35,000 bases of DNA, taken from the NCBI GenBank assembly GCA_001586965.3, contig LUCW03000022.1, positions 15,001 through 50,000 on the forward strand, given 5' to 3'. This document shows, piece by piece, positions 1-26,288 of the stretch; position 1 is the first letter of the stretch; every line of letters starts with the position of its first letter. This DNA is from Sphaeroforma sirkka (lineage: Eukaryota; Opisthokonta; Ichthyosporea; Ichthyophonida). The position numbers were made by a program, and so were the translations under genes. The notes beneath the pieces were generated by a model. That model was not told the origin of the DNA. It did no database searches and saw only the letters and a list, made by a program, of their open reading frames with translations.

Positions 1-540
1 ACGAGAGTGGGAGATACAGGGCCGAGCACAGGTCAAGACCATCGGACTGTAGTTACGGTTGGCGAGGCGAGTGTTCGGAGGAAGGAGGCGGGGGTGCTGA
101 CATCATCTCCCTTCGCGAACCCCACGCCACGGCAGGCAGGAATACCGGTACAAAGCGGTACACAGGGCGAGACAGATGCGCCGCAAGGCCAGGGTCAAGC
201 AGGGCCTAGTGCTGACAAGCACGGGTGTGGTAGTGTCAACGCAACAGGGAATGACACAGACACAGGCAGCGGCAACGGACAGCCTGAGCCATTGGCCGAT
301 GGACGTACCCAGACGCAGCGACACGCATGGCCCATGCGACGCACAAGCCTACGGGTGAAGGACGGTCAAAAGACACACGACACTTCACCAACCAAAACCA
401 CCACACACACACGACCACCAGTGGGAGAGGAACACACAGGGACGAGCACACAGCACCACGCTCCTCAGCACACGACGACACCACGCTGTTATGTAGTACT
501 ACGCACAGAAGGTACAGTGCAGGGACACTCTCAGAAGGGC

Positions 541-800
541 AAGCACAGTACACACAACAAACGCAACAAACACAACAAACGCAGCCAACACAACAAACAC
601 AACAAACGCAGCCAACACAACAAACACAACAAACGCAGCCAACACAACAAACAAACACAACACAAAATACGCAACACACACAACAAACACAACATACACA
701 ACAAACGCAACAAACACAACAAACGCAACAAACACAACAAACACAACAAACAAACACAACACAAAATACGCAACACACACAACAAATACAACAAGCACAA
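541..800 (+). repeat. CAA-rich 9-bp minisatellite in the N-terminal exon region
   Basis: The units are variants of ACAACAAAC, with GCAACAAAC and GCAGCCAAC forms. A longer block containing CAACACAAAATACGCAACAC occurs twice, near 655 and 753, so larger duplications are superimposed on the 9-bp units. In frame 3 it encodes a Thr-Gln-Gln tract, in frame 1 His-Asn-Lys. All forward frames stay open through it, so openness is no proof of coding. Confidence 0.85.
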
Positions 801-1162
801 CAGCCAAAGACGCAACTCGAATCGGCGGTGGCTGATGTTACGGGTGACACCAGAGTAGGCGGTAGTACCGTAGGCCGAGCTGTGGTGAACGGAACAGCCA
901 CCGCAGAGAGGGAAGTGGAGATGGAGACGAAGACAACGGCCGAGATCACAGCAGACACCTCTCACTGTCCAATTGGTCATGGCAATAGAACGCACAGCTC
1001 AGCTGCGGATGGGGCGACAGCCGACGTTTCAGCTACGGCAGACGCCAGGCCAAGCAGCACAGCCGTGCACGTGACTGGCACTGGTGTGTCTGGAGTGGAT
1101 GGTATGGCAATCGACGCCATGCAGGGGGGGAAGCCACCCACGCCGTCGATGGGGATAAGAAG

Positions 1163-17651
<16,489 letters not shown>

Positions 17652-18148
17652 GAGGGTACAGTACGCTATAACGCTAGTAATGGCTTCAAGAGCCAATGAA
17701 AACTTAGAATAATTTAGGTAACACATAGACATGCTGAACAATATAAACGTTTATATCATGTATATGTCTTGGATTGTATCGCGATTCACTACTTTGGGTA
17801 TAATACATATATCATCGGGTTGGAGGATATATTGTTGCTGTCCTTGTGATGGGCGGATCCAATATTACATATCGCTATATAATAGTAGCCTCAATAGCCG
17901 GTGAAAATGGATTCAATTTAGACGATACATGAACTTACCAATGGAAAATATATTCGTTCCCATACGATAAATAACATAAACAATGTATGTTCTCCAGGGT
18001 ATATGTATATGTTTGTTTTGTATGTACAAGCTGTATGGTTTTTCTTTCTTTTCATATGATGCAAAAAAAAATGCAATTGTATATATTGACTTTTACATTT
18101 GTCTTTGTGTGTGAATGTGTAAGGTATCGTATAAATACAAATATTAGT

Positions 18149-18179
<31 letters not shown>

Positions 18180-18240
18180 TAGATAATAGATAAATTTAAA
18201 TGGTTAAATATATATATTGTAACTATTCATTCGGTAGTAT
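17652..18240. other. 3' flank of the Rad5-like gene, no gene seen
   Basis: AT-rich sequence with a short (AT)n tract at about 18152-18175. No clear AATAAA lies close to the stop, and no coding pattern is visible on either strand. Confidence 0.6.
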
Positions 18241-18313
18241 GTCTTGATTGAGGTAGTGGTTATCCTATATGATTTTGATTCATATTACCCCAGTTCGAAT
18301 CTGGGATAGAGCT
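18241..18313 (+). tRNA. tRNA-Gln(UUG)-like gene or pseudogene
   Basis: The T arm is CCCAG TTCGAAT CTGGG (18289-18305). The anticodon arm is TATGA TTTTGAT TCATA (18268-18284) with anticodon TTG at 18275-18277. The D arm shows AGG/CCT around TAGTGGTTAT. Segments TAGTGGTTATC, TTTTGAT and GTTCGAATC are those of eukaryotic tRNA-Gln(UUG). A run of 11 Ts starting at 18315 would end RNA polymerase III transcription. The acceptor stem (GTCTTGA with ATAGAGC) pairs poorly, with several wobbles and two mismatches. It may therefore be a decayed copy or the head of a tRNA-derived SINE. Confidence 0.6.
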
Positions 18314-19300
18314 GTTTTTTTTTTTGGGATTCTTTTAAAAAAAAAAAAAATGTGGGGGAATCGCGCTACATGCTGGCTCACTGCTATTTATATACCTCCT
18401 ATCATCTATGTTTGCTTTATCTATACATGAAAGGGGTGTATCGTCATACCCAATAGTGGCTACCTATCTTCTATCTACACCCTCCATGTAATATCACCCT
18501 AGGAAGGACAAGGGACAAGAGGGAAAGAAAAAGTGCGCACAAGCTCGCGTGTCCATCAATGTCAACAATTAACAAATACAATGTGAATGCACCATGTATG
18601 CTATATGTGCAGTTTACAAAGCGCGATTTCTCAGCAAATACATCCACTATCAGTGTATGTATCCTTGGATTGTATATCAACCTTTCAAGGTGGAATTTTG
18701 CCTTTAGTCGCATGTATAAAAAGTGAATGGGGGTTGCCTCTAGATATGATTGCCAATACTCACCATTATATATAACGCTTCTATATTCTTTCTTCAAGGT
18801 CTAGTTAATTGCACTACAGTCACATGGGTATATTCCAATACCATATAGCAGTCTACTATTTGAAAAAATTGTTCTTAACGACGATAAACAAAAAAGGCTT
18901 TTTCTAAAATGATATTAACTGCTGTCACACAGACAGATTCTTCTTAGATTCACCCTTCTTCTTAAAAGGATCATCATGATCATCAGGCTCGCAATCAGCT
19001 TCGTTATTTTCGACCTTCGGACGTTTTCTACACAATCTGGCCTGATCTCATTACTACAGCAGTGTGTAAATCTTAGTATTAGAAGTTAGCCGACTCATAT
19101 ATCGTTCAAAAATAGTTCCGTCTATATTAAGAAATGCCATTCTTGTATCTTCTCAGTGTCTTAAATATTTATAGGTCCCTAAGCCATATAGTATATTAAG
19201 TAATCAAATTTAATTTACAAATTGAATTTACACGTTCAGAAAAAATGTTCATATTATTAGATACCATTAATTTTGACTATGATATTAAAGACTGTCTTTA
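18314..19300. other. Stretch without a recognised gene; possible minus-strand terminal exon
   Basis: It starts with a T run facing an A run (18315-18350). On the minus strand, 19060 to 18937 reads a short Lys/Asp-rich tail with KRPKVENNE and a stop at 18937. It has the look of a nuclear protein C-terminus, but no upstream exon is recognised. Confidence 0.3.
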
Positions 19301-19315
19301 GGCCGTATTTCTACA
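19050..19315 (-). mobile_element. Inverted LTR-like remnant related to the Ty3 element's LTR
   Basis: On the minus strand, TGTAGAAATACGGCCT begins at 19315 and is identical to the LTR start at 24015 on the plus strand. Similarity continues with CAGTCT and an AATATCA-type segment for about 50 bases. A weak purine-rich AAAAG..GG precedes it on the minus strand, as it does before 24015. The far end is not defined. It is fossil LTR sequence in opposite orientation. Confidence 0.45.
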
Positions 19316-20869
19316 TGTCCAGACTTTTCAGAGGTTCTTATAATTAGTTCTTATAATTACTTATATTTGAACAAAGTTTAGTTACAATTTGCGATCGTGT
19401 GGCGTTTACCAAAATACTTTTGCGCCAGTACATACATACGAATGCAGGCATGCCGAGTAATAATTGCCGAGTAATAATTAAATGTATTACATTAGCACTG
19501 TCTAAAAAGCCAACGTTGGCTTTTGAGTAGAGCCTACCGCGACCCATAAGCGCACGAAGGCATTAGAGAGTGCGAGTAGGAGTGCCGGGAGGCGTAGAGC
19601 GGCTCAAAACTCTAAACGTGAAGGTACCCAACCGGACCAGTCAACTATTTCACTTTGTCAATATATCTTCTAACTCTAATTGGGTTTTTGGAATTTTAGA
19701 CTTCGGTTTCGTGTATTGTACATCTTATAGCTTGCTCTTAATCATCAAGTCTCACGTTATATATCCATCCACCAATCTGTATTTGGTTGTTTTAAATTTC
19801 ATATGTCCCATACAAATTGTGCCTCATCAGTGATATATATTTGGAAGAAAATTTATTAATCCCACTAAGTGCAGCGTTGTTTTTTAAGATCTTCAACGTT
19901 TCGCTCGATATAAACTCATTCACTTCCAATATAGGTATCCCGCTTACGCATATTCTGCATTGAAAGCAAATTAGTCAGCTTGCTTCTACCTGATGTACAT
20001 ACACCGATGCCCAACCTTTTTGAATTCGTGCGTATGTTCGGTGTTGAATCCTTACTTCGGTTTTGTGTATAGTGTATATCTTGTAACTTGATCGTCATCA
20101 CTTGGTCTCACCTTTTACATTCACCGATTAGGACGTTTAAATCTCACAGGCCCCTTGAGATTATGTTCGGTGTCGAATCCTTTGTGATATATATACATCA
20201 TCTATCAAGCTACATTCCCCTGTAACAACTTCGGCATTTAGTTCTCACCATTATGAATATCATTCTTCGTACTCGATCGTATGTATAACAAATGTATGTA
20301 CCACCATTGCTCATGACTATACTTCAGAGCAGGGTATGATTATAGTATCTATGGAAAAACCCCTGTGCATCGACATCACACCGAGATTAGTTACGGTAGC
20401 ATTCTGCTTGGATTCACTCCTTGTGTATTTTTGCGTGATGTGATATATGTTTTCTGTTAATTGATGCACGGCGTGAATCGAAGTAGTTGAGTTAGAAGTA
20501 GCAACGGTAGGTTAGAAGTTTTGCTATCATACTGTTTAGAAGAATATTGGTGCTTATTTACCCAGAGCTTTATCCGTTTGACCTCCCAAAAACTATCGCA
20601 CGCTTTAGCTATGTATACATCTCAGCTTCCTATCGTTTTTCAGTCGATCGATATTTGTGTTTGTCAGAGTTTGTTATACACGTTGGTACATATACGCTTC
20701 TTATGTGTCGTCTGTACGCCGAGCATTTGAAACTAAAAGAAACTGTAAGTGCCATTCCATGCGCGGTGAAACGAGCTCTATATACATGTAGTAGTGGCTT
20801 GTGCACTCACTTTCAAAGTGTAAGTCGGCCGAATAGAAAAGCTTTGCGTTCACATTTCTAATATTCGTC
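19316..20869. other. Stretch without a recognised gene; degenerate internal repeats
   Basis: Related blocks occur at 19695-19760 and 20050-20115 (CTTCGGTTT.GTGTAT ... GTCTCAC). GTTCGGTGT.GAATCCTT is present near 20036 and near 20165. A 14-base direct duplication GCCGAGTAATAATT lies at about 19451-19478. No coding pattern is recognised. Confidence 0.4.
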
Positions 20870-23800
20870 CCGCCAGTTATACCTCCTCTTCTCAAAGTAT
20901 CTGCAGCAGGGGTAGAAATTGATCCTGGCAAGAAACAGTTTCTGTTGGATTTATCAACACCAATTACTGGAAGAGATGTGAACTCTGTTTGTGGGTTTGT
21001 TAACTTCTTCTCGGATTCGGTACCGCATCTTTCTCATTACTTAAAGCCTTTCAGTCACCTACGGCTGCACAAAGGACCTTTGGGAACGCTTTGGACTAAA
21101 GAATGTGATGATGCATTTAAACTAGTCAAAAGTAAAGTAATGGACGCACCCATCATGCAGTACCCTGTGGATGGTGTTCCATTCCAAGTAGCAACCGACG
21201 CTTCAGATCGAGCGGTAGGTGGAGTGCTTTACCAAACGATAAATGGTAAACCGCGCTACATACAATTCTTTAGCAAGAGTTATAATAAGAGTCAACGGAA
21301 TTACCCTACCGTTAAACAAGAGCTCCTTGCTATAGTTACTGCGCTAAGACAGTTTAAAGACTACCTTTATGGAAGTTACTTTACTGTCGCCTGTGATCAA
21401 AAGTCTTTAACATACTTAAAAGATATGAACCCTGACTCACAGTTGGTGAGCCGCTGGCATGACATTATTGCCAAGTTCGCTTTTAATATAACAGACATAC
21501 CAGGAATACATAACCATCTTCCTGACATGCTCTCTCTACTTGTGCCCGACTACCAGAAAACAGTCAAGGAGTTATTAGCAACCGATTGGATGCTAAATAA
21601 GAAATGGTTTAACCTCACTCAATCACGATGGGGTCCATTTACTGTTGATATGTTCGCCGCAGAACATAACAAACAGGTTTCTGAATATAGGTCGTTGACT
21701 CATCCTAAAGGTGATGCATTTCAGCTTGACTTATCAAAGTATAATGCGTGGGCTAACCCACCTTGTCAACTTATCACACAGTTGTTAAATTATGTTAATA
21801 TTACTAAATCTACCATTACGCTGTGTTGTCCCTTACGTAACTCCGACCCATGGATACGTGATTTAATTGATATGATTCAAGCCGAATCTTTTTATGTCGA
21901 CCGTGAAACCGACACGTTCTTGTATCAAGGATCCTATTCTATTAAGAAGACACCTTGGAAACACACCATTGTTTGTCGCATCGGTCCTGCAGGTACCACT
22001 AAGTGGAAACCCTCAACCGAATTCTTAGCTAAACTAGAGGAGTCTAAAGAGTTTGAACAAAAGCTCAAGACTCGTACAACACATGCACCCAACAAGATTG
22101 CAGTCGAGGTAATGCCGATTGAAACGGCATTAGATCGTAAAAACATGGAACTAGCTAAGGCCATGGATCAAAGACTCAAAACTCTAAGAGAACCTGAAGC
22201 TCGCACTCAACTACTTACAGCGCTGCTTAAAGAACAGCCAGGAGTTGCGAAACAACTGAAGAAGATACTTCAACAATCTAATGTTGTCAATTATGTATCT
22301 CAGGACTCTACCCCTCCTGATACTGAGGTTGCCCTTTCCAACAGGACTATGGTTCATCCAGCCAGCGTTACGCAGAATCTGACTGACTTAGAGGAGCTCG
22401 AAAGTAGAGTTAAAATTATACATAATTTAACGCATCGAGCATATGAGTATACTTATAAAATGGCTTTTCGTGCAGGGCTTGATCAGCCGGCGCTGAAAGA
22501 AACCATACGTGAAGTATACCGACGCTGTACTGATTGTGAAAAGAATCAGATCAAGCGATACGGTTGGGCACCCCTAAAAAGTGTGACAGAAGACCAACCG
22601 ATGCGCCGAGTCATAGTCGATTTGGTTAAACTCCCGCGATCCAAGCATACTGGTGATGTATACATCTGTCATTTCTTATGTGTGGCTTCGGGCTATAACT
22701 TGCTTTATGCAATACCGAACAAACGTCCACAAACAGTGGCAGAATTATGCTATCACGTCTTTAATAACTTCGGTTTCCCCCGAGTACTATGTTCTGATAA
22801 CGGTAGTGAGTTTTGTACCGACGTAATGGAGGCACTTATACTCGTATCAGGCATGACCCATAGGCGTGGTGTTCCTTACAAACCTCAAACGCAGGGTGCA
22901 AATGAGACACGTCATAGAGAACTTAAGAAACTCTTGCGTACCGCATTAGACGACGTTGAGGATATGTGGCCTTATCATTTGAAATGGGTTCAGACTCAAA
23001 CGAATAACTGCATGAATCCTCAAACTGGAACACTCCCGTTTCACTATTTCTTTGGCCGCTATAGTGAATTACAAGCAACGTTTGATAAAACTGCGCCCGA
23101 GAAACACGCTACCCCGTGGCTACAAAAGATCGAGCATATGCAGAACGTTGTTTACCCCTGTTTACTCGAGCACAAAAATCGCGTCCTACTTAAAGCGCAT
23201 GACCGATGGAATAACACTAAGAACATTGTTCAGTTCAAAGTCGGCGATTACGTTAACATTATAAATCGAAACGCCAACGTTACCGAACTCTCTTCTAAGA
23301 CGATAGGACCTTTTGTTATTTCCTACCATGATGAGAAGAGTGATACTTACGAAGTGAATAACATTGATGGTACTAGCGCAACCAATCTAGGCACTCACCG
23401 TATCCCTACCTCCGAACTCTCATTCGCTCGCTCATTTGATTCTGATGTACCAGTTATGGAGTCACAAGTCAAAGATATAATCGACAAAACATCCGAAGAC
23501 GGTTACACTTACTACAAGACCCGTTTCATGGATGGGACAGTAGCTTGGCTAACCTCCGATGCATTTCGTGAATCTCGCGACTTTCTTCGTATCTTTAATA
23601 AGGAATGGAATAAGCGTTTACATAAGGACACACGAGATAAACGAAAAGGGTTTCCTCAGGTGACTACAAACCCTGACGGATCTGAAATTCCCTATTTGTC
23701 ACCTACTTCCTACGTGACTAAACTTTCTGATCTGCTTACCAACAGTGCAGAAAATTGTTCAAACTTACCTACTAATGAAGAACAGCCTTTGGCTATTACC

Positions 23801-24030
23801 TTACCAAATAATAAACGTAAGGCGCCTACATCGGAAATGGTTACTGGACCAAATACTAAACGACATAGAGTACAACATGAGTCTTGAACTCGTACATATA
23901 GGCACATACTTACTCGATAAGCCATGACCGAAACCGTTTTTACTTTGGTTTTCGCTTTACCAACTAGATCGTATCTTAACGTACGTTCGTAGTTCTAAAA
24001 GCTACTGGGGGCTATGTAGAAATACGGCCT
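20870..24030 (+). mobile_element. Ty3/Gypsy LTR-retrotransposon fossil (chromodomain type), partial
   Basis: Parts in order: the end of reverse transcriptase (from about 20870), RNase H, a Dam-methyltransferase-like segment, integrase, a chromodomain-like tail, a purine tract at about 24002-24014 and an LTR start at 24015 (TGTAGAAATACGGCC). The LTR's far end is not resolved; TCTATCTACA near 24391 is a candidate. Gag, protease and the catalytic RT core are not recognised in the upstream sequence, so the copy is broken on that side. The part present is one long open frame, which suggests a fairly young insertion relative to the other element in the window. Confidence 0.85.
20945..23887 (+). CDS. 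Pol polyprotein frame of the Ty3/Gypsy fossil
   Basis: Numbering is from the ATG at 20945, 980 residues. The first 60 residues are RT thumb (VCGFVNFF, SHYLKPF). RNase H follows with ATDASDRAVGG (D85). A segment at about 229-345 has VDMFAAEHN, DAFQLDLS and ANPPC (NPPC at 271-274), like the Dam-type methyltransferase segment known from DIRS retrotransposons. Integrase has a zinc part (H493, H497, C528, C531) and the core D559, D618, E654 with the usual 35-residue spacing between the last two. A GPF/Y-like module (IGPFVIS) follows, then a chromodomain-like tail from about 838 and a basic end with KRKAP. It is a fossil of a virus-like element and not a host gene. Confidence 0.9.
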   Translation: MDLSTPITGRDVNSVCGFVNFFSDSVPHLSHYLKPFSHLRLHKGPLGTLWTKECDDAFKLVKSKVMDAPIMQYPVDGVPFQVATDASDRAVGGVLYQTINGKPRYIQFFSKSYNKSQRNYPTVKQELLAIVTALRQFKDYLYGSYFTVACDQKSLTYLKDMNPDSQLVSRWHDIIAKFAFNITDIPGIHNHLPDMLSLLVPDYQKTVKELLATDWMLNKKWFNLTQSRWGPFTVDMFAAEHNKQVSEYRSLTHPKGDAFQLDLSKYNAWANPPCQLITQLLNYVNITKSTITLCCPLRNSDPWIRDLIDMIQAESFYVDRETDTFLYQGSYSIKKTPWKHTIVCRIGPAGTTKWKPSTEFLAKLEESKEFEQKLKTRTTHAPNKIAVEVMPIETALDRKNMELAKAMDQRLKTLREPEARTQLLTALLKEQPGVAKQLKKILQQSNVVNYVSQDSTPPDTEVALSNRTMVHPASVTQNLTDLEELESRVKIIHNLTHRAYEYTYKMAFRAGLDQPALKETIREVYRRCTDCEKNQIKRYGWAPLKSVTEDQPMRRVIVDLVKLPRSKHTGDVYICHFLCVASGYNLLYAIPNKRPQTVAELCYHVFNNFGFPRVLCSDNGSEFCTDVMEALILVSGMTHRRGVPYKPQTQGANETRHRELKKLLRTALDDVEDMWPYHLKWVQTQTNNCMNPQTGTLPFHYFFGRYSELQATFDKTAPEKHATPWLQKIEHMQNVVYPCLLEHKNRVLLKAHDRWNNTKNIVQFKVGDYVNIINRNANVTELSSKTIGPFVISYHDEKSDTYEVNNIDGTSATNLGTHRIPTSELSFARSFDSDVPVMESQVKDIIDKTSEDGYTYYKTRFMDGTVAWLTSDAFRESRDFLRIFNKEWNKRLHKDTRDKRKGFPQVTTNPDGSEIPYLSPTSYVTKLSDLLTNSAENCSNLPTNEEQPLAITLPNNKRKAPTSEMVTGPNTKRHRVQHES

Positions 24031-24784
24031 CCGGTCAGTCTAAAATATCAAGATCAATTGAGATAATACATTGGTTTTTATTTGTATTTTAAATAATTTA
24101 ATACAAACTCTTTTTCCAATATTTCCAAAGTGTCCTAAATTCACTTTGATGGCTCCAATAGCCTGAGTATTTGGTATGACTCATCTACTTGGACCTATTT
24201 GAGACATTAGTAGATGTAGGATATTATAAACTAAATTTTATAATCTCCGAACTACTACTTATAGATTTTGGTCCACCCGCCAATCTCCAAAATCCAATAA
24301 GTCTTTTTCTTTTTTTAACTTTTCTTCAGATGGAACTTTATTTATATCAGCTAATGTATTAACGTGACTTACGTTATTATGTCTATCTACAAATTAGGCA
24401 TGTGGTCATGAACACTTAGTACTTCTAGTGAAAATTATTCAATAAAGAACAGCTAGAGGTACGCCCTGTGTGATCGAGGATATTTAGGCTCTTAACAAGA
24501 GGCAGTCCCGATCATTCTTACACAAGCTACCACTGCTAAATCCTAACTGACTAAATTGTATTTTAGTTTAATATAGTTTGAAACCTAGTAATTTCCATCG
24601 AAGTTTACACTGCCGAATAAGTTAATTTTTTTCAACTATATTTAGTTTTCTTTAGAATATTGTTTTTAAAGATAGAGTTGTGCTAGAGTTGTATTGCTTT
24701 CAACTGAAAAGACTTCCTCCTCTCTAGTCTCTACTAGAGTAGTTACTATTAGAGAGACTGCTTCTCGCGGCAGTTCGACAATCT
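24031..24784. other. LTR remainder and AT-rich stretch, no gene
   Basis: The first 360 bases are probably the LTR that begins at 24015. The rest is AT-rich with no recognised coding. CTCTAGT...ACTAGAG short inverted strings lie at about 24722-24740. Confidence 0.4.
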
Positions 24785-24888
24785 CAAATTCCCTTCAATC
24801 TTCCCAGAACCTCTCCAACGAATATGAAGCCTGATGTGCCTGTAAACATACAACAATTTACCCAAATTGAAATAAATAATATTATCCC
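24785..24888 (+). repeat. Repeat unit A (diverged) of a local repeat family
   Basis: It resembles units B and C downstream: TTCCC.TCAATCTT, GAACC.CT..A, then GAAATAAATAATATTATCCC. It encodes FPSIFPEPLQ followed by a stop, against FPSIFLEPLQ in unit B, so it looks like the end of an old coding region shared by the repeats. Confidence 0.5.
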
Positions 24889-24902
24889 GGAACATTCGAT
24901 AG
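24889..24902 (+). repeat. Left copy of 14-bp target-site duplication
   Basis: GGAACATTCGATAG here is identical to 26275-26288. The pair brackets the inverted flank copy and the LINE fragment. Confidence 0.75.
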
Positions 24903-25111
24903 GGATAATATTATTTATTTCAAAAATGACAAGTATGTATGTTACAATGTATGAACATATTGTATGGCTCTCATAGTCGCTGTAGTGGTTCAGGAAAGAT
25001 TGATGGGAAGAAGTGGTCAGCAAATTCCCGTTTGAAGCTTGGGCCAAGTGAGTCGACAATGGAAGATATGCGCTGAGTCAATTCGGGCCGGTGTTGACAA
25101 AACACTGTTAC
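24903..25111 (-). repeat. Inverted copy of the right target flank (26288-26497)
   Basis: About 209 bases match the reverse complement of 26288-26497 with only a handful of differences, including GTGTTGACAAAACACTGTTA at the inner end. The match stops exactly where LINE coding sequence starts (25112). Confidence 0.85.
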
Positions 25112-26274
25112 TTCATCCTATCCACGGCTACATATGGGCTGAACATTATTGCCTGGGCTCCACCTATATGGAAGGATGCGTTGGACCCCTTGTTCGAGCG
25201 TTTTAACTCAGCACTCATCCAAGCAGCAGCCATCATCACGGGCACTAAATACCCTCGGTTTCCCAAACATCAAACAAACTTACTTCACTTTTGCGGTCTC
25301 CTCCAGGCGCGACCATTTGCGGACTACCTCGGAGGTTGCCTGGGAATACAACTCGACTCAATGGCCAGCACAAATTCACTTACCCCTCTGACGCAACCCG
25401 CCTGGGCCAACGACAAACCATCACTGCGCTTCCCATACAGTATCTATGCTCACCTGAAAACTGTACACAAAAACACGGGCGGGCGTACACCCGACCATGT
25501 AGCCCTCCGTCAACGCTGTGACGACATCAGGAAGAACTCAACAAAACGTTGGTCCAACAAGGAGATCGCGGCAATGACCCGGCGCCAATACTACTACCAA
25601 CTGGTTATGGGTAAACCGCCAACCTCAAACCGAGACACAGCCAGACACGACAGCTTCAATCGCTGCTTCGAGTCTACACCAATCCGGCTCTGTGCTATGA
25701 TTGTAACGAATACGTACATGTTCACATTGCTCGACTACCGCACCGACGGCTGTCTCTGCCCTGTCTGCCCCGGTAGCCACAAGTTCACTACCAGCCACTT
25801 TACCTGCATCCAATAACTGATTCGACGCATCCTGGTAGGTCCAAAACTGCCGCCCATTGGCCCTGACCTTCTTCAGCAATTGCAGGAGTGCAACGACTTC
25901 CACGGTAGAAGAACCACCATACCCTCACCCGTCCCTGACACATCAACAGATGTTCCCCATACCCCGGCTAATCACGCTGTTGAAGTACTACTTCCAAATT
26001 TCGGTTCAAACCAAATCATCGCGCTTGTTGGTTCCGCCTATGATACTTCCGATCCAGGCCAGCCAACACATACCAAATTCATCTGTGGTCTGGTGCGGCA
26101 TTGGCTTAGCCCCATCCTCGCTTTTCGACCGGATTATGACGAATAACCTGGTCCTTCTCGGTATTTCATACTCTACACTAACCCATTCCGCGGCACTACA
26201 CGACGCAGACCCGATCCGTACCACAGAGGTGGGTACTCTACTTAGTAGGTCAGCAAGCGAATATATATATATAT
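25112..26274 (+). mobile_element. 5'-truncated LINE (non-LTR retrotransposon) fragment
   Basis: The sequence encodes FILSTATYGLNIIAWAPP and LIQAAAIITGTKYPR, typical of the region after the RT domain of LINE ORF2. A C-terminal Cys/His cluster follows (CPVC at residues 222-225, then H and C). The frame open from 25091 stops at TAA 25814-25816 and continues in the same frame to 26146, so a single stop interrupts it. The 3' end is an (AT)n tail at 26261-26274, immediately followed by the right 14-bp target duplication. The RT core is absent, so this is a dead, short insertion. The clade is not determined. Confidence 0.75.
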
Positions 26275-26288
26275 GGAACATTCGATAG
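26275..26288 (+). repeat. Right copy of 14-bp target-site duplication
   Basis: GGAACATTCGATAG, directly after the AT tail of the LINE and identical to 24889-24902. Confidence 0.75.

Noticed and set aside
236-958. Cys/Val-rich minus-strand frame that could suggest a membrane or metallothionein-like protein
   Set aside because: It is the antisense of the CAA repeat, with three minus-strand frames open for the same reason.
20945-23887. A host gene with a methyltransferase and integrase
   Set aside because: Domain order from RT thumb to chromodomain and the adjacent LTR start show a Ty3 pol.
25625-25903. Minus-strand 92-residue frame in the LINE fragment
   Set aside because: It is a shadow of the LINE coding frame, with no motif of its own.
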